Assembly (NCBI RefSeq): GCF_038443385.1
Contig: NZ_CP151726.1
Location: forward strand, 6,386,001-6,450,000
Reading direction: 5' to 3'
Origin: Stieleria varia
GTDB lineage: Bacteria > Planctomycetota > Planctomycetia > Pirellulales > Pirellulaceae
DNA length: 64,000 nt
Shown here: positions 37,113 through 45,858 of the stretch, one piece after another
How positions within the stretch are numbered: position 1 is the stretch's first letter
Layout of the letters: every line of letters starts with the position of its first letter
Program-made: the position numbers and the translations under genes
Notes under the pieces: generated by a model
Told to the model about the DNA's origin: nothing
What the model saw: the letters and a program-made list of their open reading frames with translations, nothing else
Database searches by the model: none

Positions 37113-37184
37113 TATCCACGACTCGGCTTTTAAAACCCCCTTCCCCTTAGTGCGATTAAAACCCCCTTCCCCTTATTGCGATTA

Positions 37185-38276
37185 CAACCGTGCAAAACAA
37201 AGACTGGATCGCCGACATCCAGGGGACACCGCCTGAGTATCGTGGGCAGAGTGAGAACCAACACGTCTTCGGCTACTTGGCCAAGTACGTGGCGGGGGTG
37301 GCGATTGGTGACGGACGCTTGATTCGTGTCAACGATGATGAGTTGGTGTTCGACGCGAAGGACTATCGCGACATGTCGCGTGTGGAAGTATCGATGCCGC
37401 CAAAAGAGTTCTGCTACGCGTTCTCGCGGCACATTCTGCCGCATGGAATGCCACGCACCCGCTACGCAGGCTGCTTCGCCCCCAACGTACGTAAAAAGTA
37501 CCTGGAGTTGTGCCGCACGCTGTGGAAGCAATCGCATCCCGAGTCGGACGACCCTTTGGAAGCGGAATCGCAATCGCCTTTGGAAGAATCAACAACCAAA
37601 GAACCTCACGACTATCGCTGCAAGAAGTGCAACGGCTTGGTCGACCCGGCCGGCCAGTTGGAAGGATCACTAACGGTCTCGCTGTTGGCGGTCGCCCACT
37701 GGGTGGTGAAATGGCAGCAGACGCAAGCCGCATCGACTCAGGTTGTTCCCCATTGGCGACGGGCACTGGCCGAAGTGCTTGCGCAGCGTTGCACGCTGCC
37801 GAGCAAGAACACGTTTATCAATGGCATCCGCTCTGGACTGATTCAGCCTGATGCTCATTGGTTGAGCTTGTTCGAGCAGGCGATCGAATTGGTGAGCGAA
37901 GAAGTGGAGTGGCCCGAAGCAACCGCGAGACCACCGTGACATCGCATTCAAATTATCAATCGCGTTGTTTCGCACTCGTTAGTTTTCGAACACAAACCGA
38001 CCAGGCTCATCAATCGTCTATGCAATCGCATCACGATGAATTTGGCACAAAACAGCATGTTCAACCGCCAAGACGAGACCGTTTCGCGTCGCCAGGAGTG
38101 ATCGCATCACCAGCAATCGAACCAACCAAGAGCGAGAAACCGCGTTGGTTACCCAAGTCACACTGGGCAATCTTGACAACCAGGTAAACCAGCAAAATCT
38201 AGCTGGCAGCACCCCAAAGAAAGAAACCCTCAATCAACGTCTGCGCGCTCGCGGGAGGGTTCGGGAATTAAGAAGT
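37185..38276 (+). mobile_element. IS91-family remnant C
   Basis: It starts after two adjacent copies of the C-rich motif and ends at AAGAAGT followed by GAAC (38277-38280). It keeps the C-terminal half of the transposase gene and the whole non-coding 3' tail. The end lies 46 bases from the 3' end of an immunity-like gene. Confidence 0.88.
37190..37939 (+). pseudogene. IS91-family transposase, C-terminal half
   Basis: 249 codons equal to residues 255-503 of the copy at 43991. It retains the catalytic YLAKY (two tyrosines four apart) and the cysteine pair YRCKKCNG, but lacks the N-terminal zinc finger and the HUH histidines, so it cannot be active. No start codon of its own is evident. Confidence 0.88.
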
Positions 38277-38325
38277 GAACTACCCCAGTAAAGTGCTCTG
38301 GCCCCATCAATCATGATAGCCTCAA

Positions 38326-38691
38326 TTAAGACCGCACGTAAGACGCTAGGACGGAGAGAACGGCAACCATGGGGATCGATGACACTTCAGTGATCGCAAG
38401 CACCTTGCCGGCAAGCCCAAAATGAGTGAAGTTGCGATAAATGAAGTAGCCATGCATGGCAACGAATGGAACTGATATCGCCGAGAAAAACCAAATGCCA
38501 ATCAGTATCTGATATGCGTTCTTGCGGTCATCACTTTGAAAGAAAAAAAGGAGTAGGTATGCGCAGTAACACGCAACTAGAAAAAGGAAAAAACCAAAAG
38601 TCAAAACCATCAGGCCATGTGCTACCTTACTTCGATCGTTGGTTCGTTGGGTCGAGGCCTCGTATGGGTTGCTTGAGTTACCATTGCTCAT
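38326..38691 (-). CDS. Small membrane protein, probable immunity protein
   Basis: 121 residues from the ATG at 38691, which overlaps the stop of the RHS tip gene by four bases (ATGA). It has a polar N-terminus and three hydrophobic segments: LMVLTFGFFLFLVACYCAYLL, IGIWFFSAISVPFVAMHG, and a C-terminal one around VSSIPMVAVLSVLASYV. No family recognised. Small membrane proteins directly after RHS tips commonly protect against the toxin; that role is inferred from position and coupling. Confidence 0.65.
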   Translation of the reverse strand: MSNGNSSNPYEASTQRTNDRSKVAHGLMVLTFGFFLFLVACYCAYLLLFFFQSDDRKNAYQILIGIWFFSAISVPFVAMHGYFIYRNFTHFGLAGKVLAITEVSSIPMVAVLSVLASYVRS

Positions 38692-39299
38692 TCGGAATTG
38701 TTGCATCCCCACGAGTGGCAGTTAGTGCCACCCCACGGTACACAGAACAGGTTGTAGCGATCTTCAGTCCAGCCCGTCTTGCACATTCGCTTCGCGTCTT
38801 CTGGACAGACCTTTATGGTTTTGCAAACAGCCTTGCTTGGATCGCGATCAACTTCTTCATTGACATACCCTATACCAGAGCCACACATGTCTAAAAAGTC
38901 TGGAGGTCGACAGCCATCAAATGGAAGTGGATGTTTTCCGTACTGCTTCCCATCGGGGCAGATGATAAAGGTGTGGCTTAGCCAACCACAGACAGGTATT
39001 GAACTGCCGTCTCCTCCGAGTCGGCCGCGACAAACCTTTATTTCTACCTTTGAAACAACTTGCCCGTTCTCGCAGCAACTGGACAGTTTGCTGTAGATTT
39101 TCTTCCCCCCACAGCAGCCTTGAACGTTACTGCTGTACTTCGTGCCATTGCAGCACTTGTGATGCCCCTGCAGTCCCTTCGGATCAACCTTTACCAGAGG
39201 TTCTGAATCAACGTACTCATAAAGATTCCATTGGCTCCCTCCGAACCCAATGGGATCTCTGGAGCAAGACTCCACTTGAGTGACTGCGTTGAAGGTGCA
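38688..39299 (-). pseudogene. Orphan RHS core end with cysteine-rich toxin tip
   Basis: The RHS-specific boundary CSRDPIGFGGSQWNLYEYVDSEP begins at 39266, followed by a tip of about 165 residues rich in cysteine (HHKCCNG, QGCCGGKK, LSSCCENG, VCRGRLG). It ends in CVPWGGTNCHSW. No YD-repeat shell precedes it; homology to RHS proteins starts abruptly near CSRDPIGF. It is a displaced tip module with its putative immunity gene still coupled downstream. Toxin activity not recognised. Paired cysteines suggest an extracytoplasmic or disulfide-stabilised domain. Confidence 0.7.
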
Positions 39300-39462
39300 G
39301 CGGCGTTTGGGGCGGTGGGGCGTTGATGAAGTATGCGGCCGGATGGGCTGATGGCAACTACGACTTGCCCCGCGCGCACGAGTGCGGCTTATGAGGTGGC
39401 GGCGGGGGAGTTTTTGTCGTAGTTGCATGGGGCTCATTGTACGGCATCAAGCGGTGATGCGG

Positions 39463-40443
39463 TTACTTTTCTTCTTGCTCCGCCGGGTGCGTTTTGTCGT
39501 GGATGTCGAGTAGCTTGCGGATCGACGTTCTGGCGTAGATCTGCGTCGTGTCGCTCTTGGCGTGACCCAAGATTTGCTGGATCAGCGTCAGGTCCGCTCC
39601 GTTCTCGTGCATCGCGGTTGCCATGCTGTGTCGGTAGACGTGACAGGCGCCCGGTTTGTCGATCCCGGCGGCTTGGATGTAGCGGCGACCGTACTCGGTC
39701 AACGTATCGGCTTCGATCGGCGTGCCGTGGATCGTCAGGAAGAGCGTGTTGTCGCTCGCGGGGGTTGCGAACTGGTCGCGGACTCCGTCCACGTAGCGGG
39801 CGATCCAGAGCAACGCCCGTGTACCGATCGGGATGTAGCGGTCCTTTTTCCCTTTGCCCTGATCGATGAACAACGCACGGCGTTCGACTTGGATCTCGTC
39901 CAGACGCAGCGAACAGAGTTCGAAGCGGCGGATGCCGGTGGAGTAGAACGTTTCCAGGATGGCGCGGTCGCGTAGACCGATGGGCGTCGTTACGTCGGGC
40001 TGTGCAAGCACTTGTTCGACTTCGTCGACCGTGAGGATCGCTTTGGGCAGCGTTTTGGGTTGCCGGGGCAGATCGAGTTCGGCCGCGGGACTGAAGGCGA
40101 TGTGGTTGAGTTTGGCGAGCCAGGCGAAGTACGAGCGAATTTCTTTGAGTGCCAGGTGTTGTGAGCCCCAGCTCAACGGTTGCCCGTTGGCTTTGCGGTA
40201 GCGGAACAGGTGACGTTGGTAACTTTCTAAAATCGGTTTGGTGATGTGTGTTGGATAGGATAAGTCGCGGTCGTGACACCACTGGGCGAATTGGCGGACG
40301 TAGGTGATTCGCTTTTTGATCGTCGCTTCGCTGTAGTTGCGCATGCGAAGCCATTCGGTGTGCTCGACCAGCAGGCGATAGAAGCCTCTCGGGTCGGTCG
40401 TGTCGCCGAACGATTTGAAACGGGCGGGTTTGGATTTGGACAT
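39463..40443 (-). CDS. Tyrosine recombinase/integrase, XerC-like
   Basis: 326 residues from the ATG at 40443. The N-terminal SAM-like DNA-binding domain includes NYSEATIKKRITYVRQFAQWC. The catalytic domain has the expected residues: Arg in STGIRRFELCSL, Lys in GKGKKDRYIPI, H-x-x-R in CHVYRHSMAT, and the final His and Tyr in LGHAKSDTTQIYAR. It would cut and join specific DNA sites through the tyrosine. A primase/helicase-like gene follows upstream on the same strand, and an N-terminal fragment of the same gene lies at 35827. The closest picture is the integrase of an integrative element. Confidence 0.92.
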   Translation of the reverse strand: MSKSKPARFKSFGDTTDPRGFYRLLVEHTEWLRMRNYSEATIKKRITYVRQFAQWCHDRDLSYPTHITKPILESYQRHLFRYRKANGQPLSWGSQHLALKEIRSYFAWLAKLNHIAFSPAAELDLPRQPKTLPKAILTVDEVEQVLAQPDVTTPIGLRDRAILETFYSTGIRRFELCSLRLDEIQVERRALFIDQGKGKKDRYIPIGTRALLWIARYVDGVRDQFATPASDNTLFLTIHGTPIEADTLTEYGRRYIQAAGIDKPGACHVYRHSMATAMHENGADLTLIQQILGHAKSDTTQIYARTSIRKLLDIHDKTHPAEQEEK

Positions 40444-40731
40444 GGTCGTCTCCAGGGTTGTGTCCGCGCGCACCGTCAGCCCGGACGTTGTTGTGGGAGA
40501 GTTCGCTTGAGCCAGAGGGGATCAAGCGAGAGTGGCAGGACTGCCACGACGTACGACGATGCACGTACGTTTTTTGCGGTGGGGGTGTTGTCCTTGGGTT
40601 CAACCCGACAACTTTCTCGGTACTCATTGATGCACAATGAGTTGCGTCGATTTCACGGCCCCGACAACCACCCGATATTGGGGCGATAACTCGTAACTTG
40701 GGGGGCGATAACTTGGCCTCAGGGCCGATAA

Positions 40732-43053
40732 CTACTTCGTCGTACTGTCAGTCAACTTTGCGGGATCGGCCAAGCCGCAGAGGGTCGGCTGGCCCTCGTA
40801 TCCTTGGCCGTCGAAGAGCAGTTCGTACTGAGCCAGCTTGCCACGAGAGCCCGAGCTGTGCGGTACCACGTATTCCCAACGACACAGCCGCTCCAGGTGG
40901 GTGCGCAGTTGAGTCGCTCCCCAGCCGAGGTGCTCACGTAGCTCCCGGCGAGTGAATCGCACTTCACTATCGTGAGTCTCGTTCGTGTCTGCTGTTCGTC
41001 GCACGTAGCGGTACAGTTGCAGCAACAGCTTGCGGGTCTGTTGAGGCAGCTCGTCGATACTGCTGCCCAGCACCGAGTTGGCGATCAGGTTGGCGATCAG
41101 GTTGGCGATCGCGATGTCTTGCTTGGTGACTTCGATGTACGGGGCTTCCTTGCCGTCGTGATCCTTGGTCTTGATCTCTCGCTGGTGCTGATGCACGAAA
41201 GTGATCGCGCGAATCAACGTGAGGTATTTTGCTTGATCTCTCCGGTTGCGAGTTAGACCGGCTGTGAAGGTGAGCTGTTCGGCGTAGGGGTTGGAGATCT
41301 CGATCGGACGCAGGAGTCGCTGTGCGTTCTGATGAAGCGTATAGATGCGATCGAGCGTGCGACGTTCGATGATTGCGTCGATCGTTTCCGCCTCGCGTTG
41401 ACGTTGCTGGATCGCAGCGGTTTGTTCGGGCGCTTCGTCCACCGAAAGCACGAAGCAGCGATTCAACAGTTCAGGGTCAACGTCGCTGGCCGTGGTGGTC
41501 ATCAACATCGCCACGGGTCCTTCGACATTGTAGCGTTCCACTGCCGTGCGTCCCGTGCCGGATTCTTTGGCCGTGGTGACGATCGACAGTTTGCCTTCGC
41601 TTTGCAGGAGTTTCAAAGCGTAGCTGGCGTCACGCACGCCTTCTTCTTCGGCGATGGACAGGATCTTGTGGCGTAGGTCGAGGTTGCCCGCGTAGTAAAG
41701 ACTCTTGCTGGTCATCGCCGAGCAAGCGAACACGGCTTCGTCAGGCATGAAGGCGAGGATGGCATCCAGCAGCGAGGTCTTGCCGGCCGCGGAGGAGGAC
41801 TGGATGACGACACCGAGCGGCTTGGGTAGCAGTCGGCTGGTGGCCGCGAGGTAGCCGGTGAGTTTCCCGATCCGCTCGCCGACGATGCCGCAGGTTTCGA
41901 AATCGTCCAAGATGCGATCGAGCAACTTGGGCGACTGCAGCAGGTCCATCGCCTCGCTTCGCTCTGTGTCGGTCATTTCGTACGGCGGAGGCTCGTTGGA
42001 CTTCGTTCCGGCGTCAGCTTGGAGTTGATCAAGCTTCAGCAGGATGCGGCCGATGTCACCGCGCAACGTGTTCTCGTCGATCGCGATCTCTTCGCCGCAT
42101 TCTTTCAAGAACACGCGACGGGAACGCGCGTGGCACAAGTCCAGCGTGTCGACGTGGAACTGATCGTTGCGGTCATTGAATACCATCAAGTTGATCTTCA
42201 TCGTGCCGGGCGTTGTGTTGCGCTGCAAGCCGCGGACACGGTAGCGCCGGTGCTCGATGCGGATGGTGATCTCGTTGTCGGTTTGGGCGATGTCCAGATC
42301 GTCAACCGGATTTGGTGCCGGTGATGCAACGGGTTGCTGGACCACTGCGTGCTGCGTCGGCTTGCCGGTGACCCAGGAGGCCGCGCGGATGCGTGATGCC
42401 AGTGGATCGGTTTCATTGAGGTGGGCTTTGGCGTACGTGTTGGCACTGTCGTGACCGGGGAAGGCGATTTGTAGGATTTCCAGATCGGGGAAGTGTTCCC
42501 GGTCGATGTCGGGCGACGCGATCAGGAGTCGCTTGATCCCTTTGAAATGCTCGTCGTTGAGCTGCTCCGCAACGACAGCGTTGCGGTGACCGGCGGCACA
42601 GAACGTCCAGGCGTCGAGGATGCAGCCGCACAGGATCAGTTCATCGAACGTTGTCAGTGCCGCAGCGTTGAAGATTCCCGTGCCGATCGTGATCGCCATC
42701 TCGTCTCCTTGGCTACGATCGACGCGACGACCGTGGATGCCGGTGATCTTGCCAGCAGTGTCGGTCAGTGGCACCGTGACGAACCCGCGAAAGGTTTCAT
42801 GGCCGGTGGATTTAAGGACGCCGACGCTTTGCAGCATCTCGCGAAGATCGCGTCCCGCTTTGGAGCGATGGGGCGGCAGGAGCTTGCCGAACGTGCGATC
42901 GCTGAAGCCGATGTGGAGATCGTCGCAGTGCAACGCGTTGGCTTGCAGGTGCTCAAGGACTTTCGGGTTGTCCGATAATCGTGACGCGTAGTAGTCGGCG
43001 ATGAATGCGATCGGGTCGTCGTGGATCGCGGCGTGGAGTTCGTGATCGTTCAT
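40732..43053 (-). CDS. Primase/helicase-like protein of a mobile element
   Basis: About 773 residues from the ATG at 43053. The N-terminal region (residues 1-250) has primase-like features: IGFSDRTFGKLLPPHR, GFVTVPLTDTAGKITGIHGRR, and a Toprim-like stretch DELILCGCILDAWTF with LLIASPDIDREHF. The second half is a P-loop ATPase with Walker A QSSSAAGKTSLLDAI, then KILSIAEEEGVRDASYAL and a sensor-like AMLMTTTASDVDPELLNRC. A C-terminal winged-helix-like segment is RFTRRELREHLGWGATQLRTHLERL. Such fusions serve replication of plasmids and integrative elements; the neighbour is a tyrosine recombinase. A 12-bp unit is tandemly repeated in the gene (about 41083-41112, residues IANLIANLIAN). Confidence 0.75.
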   Translation of the reverse strand: MNDHELHAAIHDDPIAFIADYYASRLSDNPKVLEHLQANALHCDDLHIGFSDRTFGKLLPPHRSKAGRDLREMLQSVGVLKSTGHETFRGFVTVPLTDTAGKITGIHGRRVDRSQGDEMAITIGTGIFNAAALTTFDELILCGCILDAWTFCAAGHRNAVVAEQLNDEHFKGIKRLLIASPDIDREHFPDLEILQIAFPGHDSANTYAKAHLNETDPLASRIRAASWVTGKPTQHAVVQQPVASPAPNPVDDLDIAQTDNEITIRIEHRRYRVRGLQRNTTPGTMKINLMVFNDRNDQFHVDTLDLCHARSRRVFLKECGEEIAIDENTLRGDIGRILLKLDQLQADAGTKSNEPPPYEMTDTERSEAMDLLQSPKLLDRILDDFETCGIVGERIGKLTGYLAATSRLLPKPLGVVIQSSSAAGKTSLLDAILAFMPDEAVFACSAMTSKSLYYAGNLDLRHKILSIAEEEGVRDASYALKLLQSEGKLSIVTTAKESGTGRTAVERYNVEGPVAMLMTTTASDVDPELLNRCFVLSVDEAPEQTAAIQQRQREAETIDAIIERRTLDRIYTLHQNAQRLLRPIEISNPYAEQLTFTAGLTRNRRDQAKYLTLIRAITFVHQHQREIKTKDHDGKEAPYIEVTKQDIAIANLIANLIANSVLGSSIDELPQQTRKLLLQLYRYVRRTADTNETHDSEVRFTRRELREHLGWGATQLRTHLERLCRWEYVVPHSSGSRGKLAQYELLFDGQGYEGQPTLCGLADPAKLTDSTTK

Positions 43054-43984
43054 GGCAAGTGAGACTCCGTTGGGTGCGCGCATAGCGGGAGCGCGGTTGG
43101 TGTTGGATGACTTTTTGGCGCTCCACATTCGGCAGCGTTTCGAAGATGGTCAGCGTTTGCGGGCGTCGAGCGATGAGGTGATGGAAGCGTCCACTGACCG
43201 ATCAGCCGAATATGGATCGCCAAGCGGTGCTGATGATAGAGGGGCGTTGGCGATTTCTGTAAAAAGTTTTCGATTGGGTGTTAAGCTGTGCGGGCGTGTG
43301 TTCGTCGTAGGTGCGTGTGATGTAGGTACGATGATGCGAATGGGAACGTATAACGATCGTTGTTGGAGTCTAGCGTTCACGCGATTGAGTGTTGGTGTAC
43401 CGGCTTCAGCCGGAATACGGCAGGGAGTGCATGGTAGATGGAAGTTGCGCTTGAGCGGCTGAAGCCTGGACTCCAACGCGCCTTCGACGGTCGTGGGTGG
43501 TTTCGTTGACCGTCAACGGTTGTTGTCATCCAACGGGCATCACTGGTTCTCGCCGGCCGTCAGCAAACGTTCCGAGTCGTCGCCGTGGTCCACTTTCAGT
43601 ATCGCGACGAGAGACCTTTTAAAGAAAAAGTTGGTCATGCCGTGCATACCCACGGGAACTGATGCCCCCGTGAGCCTCAGGCGCTAGCCGTGGGCCTGAA
43701 GCGGATTGTGGTGCCGGCCCACGGCTAGCGCCTGAGGCTCACTTTGATTACGACGCGTGGAGCAATAACATTGGCTGAAGAGAAGGATTGCGTCATACAC
43801 AGCATGACCCACGGGAACTGATGCCCCCGTGAGCCTCAGGCGCTAGCCGTGGGCCTGAAGCGGATTGTGGTGCCGGCCCACGGCTAGCGCCTGAGGCTCA
43901 CTTTGATTGCGACTCTTGGAACAATAACATTGGCTGAAATAACAGCATGACCCACGGGACCTTTTACGGAAAAAGGATCGAGAT
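43054..43984. other. Long non-coding region upstream of the primase-like gene
   Basis: 930 bases with no supported gene. The left part must contain the promoter of the primase-like gene. The right part holds two copies of a 27-bp inverted repeat, described separately, each preceded by a degenerate GTCATGC...GCATGAC type unit (43634, 43793, 43945). Confidence 0.5.
43670..43901. repeat. Two copies of a 27-bp perfect inverted repeat
   Basis: Arms at 43670-43696 and 43716-43742 are perfect complements around a 19-base loop (arm core CCTCAGGCGCTAGCCGTGGG). The whole unit with its flanks recurs at 43829-43855 and 43875-43901. It could form very stable stem-loops in either strand. This appears to be a REP-like mobile repeat. 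Confidence 0.8.
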
Positions 43985-45839
43985 GGACAATTGATCGCGT
44001 TTGATCGAAAGGCAGCGAATCGACAACGTGAGACTGCAGCAAGACGGCTGTCCATCGCGAAAGTCATCGCTGAATACGGTGGCGACGTCGACTACCGCGA
44101 TGGCCTGCCGAGGCGTGCCGGTGACCGTACCGCCAAAGTGATGAGCCTGATCCCCAAGTGCCGCACCGGTGCCCTGGGTGGATGCACGTGGCAGTGCCGT
44201 GATTGTGACTCAAGCCAATTGGTCCTCAAATCCTGTGGCGATCGACACTGTCCGACCTGCTCGGCGACCAGTCGCTATCGCTGGCACGAACAACTGCTCT
44301 CCTGGGCGATCGGTTGCGACTACTTGCACCAAGTCGTCACCGTGCCGCATGAACTCAACGATCTGATCGCCGCCAACCCGGATCAACTGTTGCGGTTACT
44401 GGCAAGCGCGTCCCGCGAAGCGAACTTGAATCTGTTTCGTGATCGCTACCGCTGCATGCCCGGTCTGGTGCAAGTCATCCATACGTGGGGACAACGACTG
44501 AATCATCACTTTCATGTCCACACCGTGTTGACCGGCGGCGGCCTGTCCGTCAATGAAAAAGGCAAGGTCGATGCATCCTCCGCCCAGTGGGTCGATGTCG
44601 ACTTGGACGACGCGGAGACTCGCACCGAAGAGCTGGCAGCGGGTTTCAAAACGCTGTTCTTAAAAGGGCTGCGAGGGCAATGGGAAAAAGGAGAATTGCG
44701 ATTGCCGATAAACCTGGCGGACGAATCGGCTTTGCAGTCCGTTTTGGCAACCGTGCAAAACAAAGACTGGATCGCCGACATCCAAGGGACACCGCCCGAG
44801 TATCGTGGGCAGAGCGAGAATCAACACGTCTTCGGATACTTGGCCAAGTACGTGGCGGGGGTGGCGATTGGTGACGGACGTTTGATTCGTGTCAACGATG
44901 ATGAAGTGGTGTTCGACGCGAAAGACTATCGCGATCAGTCGCGTGTGGAAGTATCGATGCCGCCAAAAGAGTTCTGTTATCAGTTCTCCAGACACATTCT
45001 GCCACATGGAATGCCACGCACTCGCTACGCAGGCTGCTTCGCCCCCAACGTGCGTAAAAAGTATCTGGAGTTGTGCCGCAAGTTGTGGAAACAATCGCAT
45101 CCCGAATCCGAAGACCCGATGGAGTTGGATTCGCAATCGCCTTTGGAAGAATCAACAACCAAGGAACCTCACGACTATCGCTGCAAGAAGTGCAACGGCT
45201 TGGTCGACCCGGCCGGCCAGTTGGAAGGATCACTAACGGTCTCGCTGTTGGCGGTCGCGCACTGGGTGGTGAAATGGCAGCAGACGCAAGCCGCATCGAC
45301 TCAGGTCGTTCCCCATTGGCGACGGGCACTCGCCGAAGTGCTTGCGCAGCGTTGCACGATGCCGAGCAAGAACACGTTTATCAATGGCATCCGCTCTGGA
45401 CTGATACGTCCTGATGCTCATTGGTTGAGCCTGATCGAACAGGCGATCGAATTGGTGAGCGAAGAAGTGGAGTGGCCCGAAGCAACCGCGAGACCACCGT
45501 GACATCGAGTTCGAATTATCAATCGCATTGTTTCGCACTCATTGGTTTTCAAAAACAAACCGACCAGGCTCATCGATCGTCTATGCAATCGCATCACGAT
45601 GAAATTGGCACCAAACAGCAAGTTCAACCGCCAAGGCGTGACCGTTTCGCGTCGCCAAGAGTGATCGCATCGTCTGCAATCCAACCAACCAAGAGCAAGA
45701 AACCGCGTTGCTCACCCAAGTCACACTGGGCAATCTTGGCAATCAGTTAAACCAGCAAAATCTAGCTGGCAGCCAACCAAAGAAAGAAACCCTCAATCAA
45801 CGTCCGCGCGCTCGCGGGAGGGTTCGGGAATTAAGAAGT
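43985..45839 (+). mobile_element. IS91-family element D, nearly complete
   Basis: It contains the longest transposase copy and the full 3' tail. The right end is AAGAAGT directly followed by CAAG (45840-45843), the alternative IS91 target. The tail ends in a hairpin-like GC-rich stretch (GCGCGCTCGCGGGAGGGTTC) before the terminal bases, as expected for an IS91-type replication origin end. The left end cannot be placed; no C-rich motif occurs there. Confidence 0.85.
43991..45502 (+). CDS. IS91-family rolling-circle transposase
   Basis: 503 residues from a TTG at 43991; the true N-terminus may be slightly truncated. The N-terminal zinc finger is CTWQCRDC, then SCGDRHCPTC. The HUH site is HHFHVHTVLTGGG and the catalytic pair is YLAKY (Tyr283 and Tyr287), two tyrosines separated by three residues as in IS91. 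A C-terminal RCKKCNG cysteine pair follows. The enzyme would nick at the origin end and transpose by single-strand rolling-circle replication. All key residues are present, so this copy could supply the truncated ones in trans. Confidence 0.9.
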   Translation: MIAFDRKAANRQRETAARRLSIAKVIAEYGGDVDYRDGLPRRAGDRTAKVMSLIPKCRTGALGGCTWQCRDCDSSQLVLKSCGDRHCPTCSATSRYRWHEQLLSWAIGCDYLHQVVTVPHELNDLIAANPDQLLRLLASASREANLNLFRDRYRCMPGLVQVIHTWGQRLNHHFHVHTVLTGGGLSVNEKGKVDASSAQWVDVDLDDAETRTEELAAGFKTLFLKGLRGQWEKGELRLPINLADESALQSVLATVQNKDWIADIQGTPPEYRGQSENQHVFGYLAKYVAGVAIGDGRLIRVNDDEVVFDAKDYRDQSRVEVSMPPKEFCYQFSRHILPHGMPRTRYAGCFAPNVRKKYLELCRKLWKQSHPESEDPMELDSQSPLEESTTKEPHDYRCKKCNGLVDPAGQLEGSLTVSLLAVAHWVVKWQQTQAASTQVVPHWRRALAEVLAQRCTMPSKNTFINGIRSGLIRPDAHWLSLIEQAIELVSEEVEWPEATARPP

Positions 45840-45858
45840 CAAGAATGGCGGGTGGCAC

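Larger units (their letters stand above)
32742..37180 (+). repeat. Ten direct copies of a AAAACCCCCTTCCCCTTTT-type motif
   Basis: All copies read the same way on the plus strand and begin near 32743, 32965, 34393, 34438, 34757, 34976, 35785, 36513, 37131 and 37157. The core is A(3-5)C(4-6)TTCC(C/G)CTT. The sequence after the core falls into a few classes: TTCGAAGAA (32743, 34438, 34757), TATTGCTCGTTC (34393, 34976), TTCGCG (35785) and TAGTGCG or TATTGCG (37131, 37157). I see no further copies elsewhere in the window. The copies lie at the ends of unrelated gene fragments and of the duplicated inverted-repeat elements. Origin and function unknown. Confidence 0.8.

Noticed and set aside
39434-40627. 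A 397-codon frame overlapping the tyrosine recombinase
   Set aside because: Arginine- and proline-rich product in a shifted frame of a gene with complete catalytic motifs; a shadow frame.
44587-44874. Overlapping plus-strand frame within the IS91 transposase
   Set aside because: Shifted frame within a gene with intact zinc-finger, HUH and tyrosine motifs.
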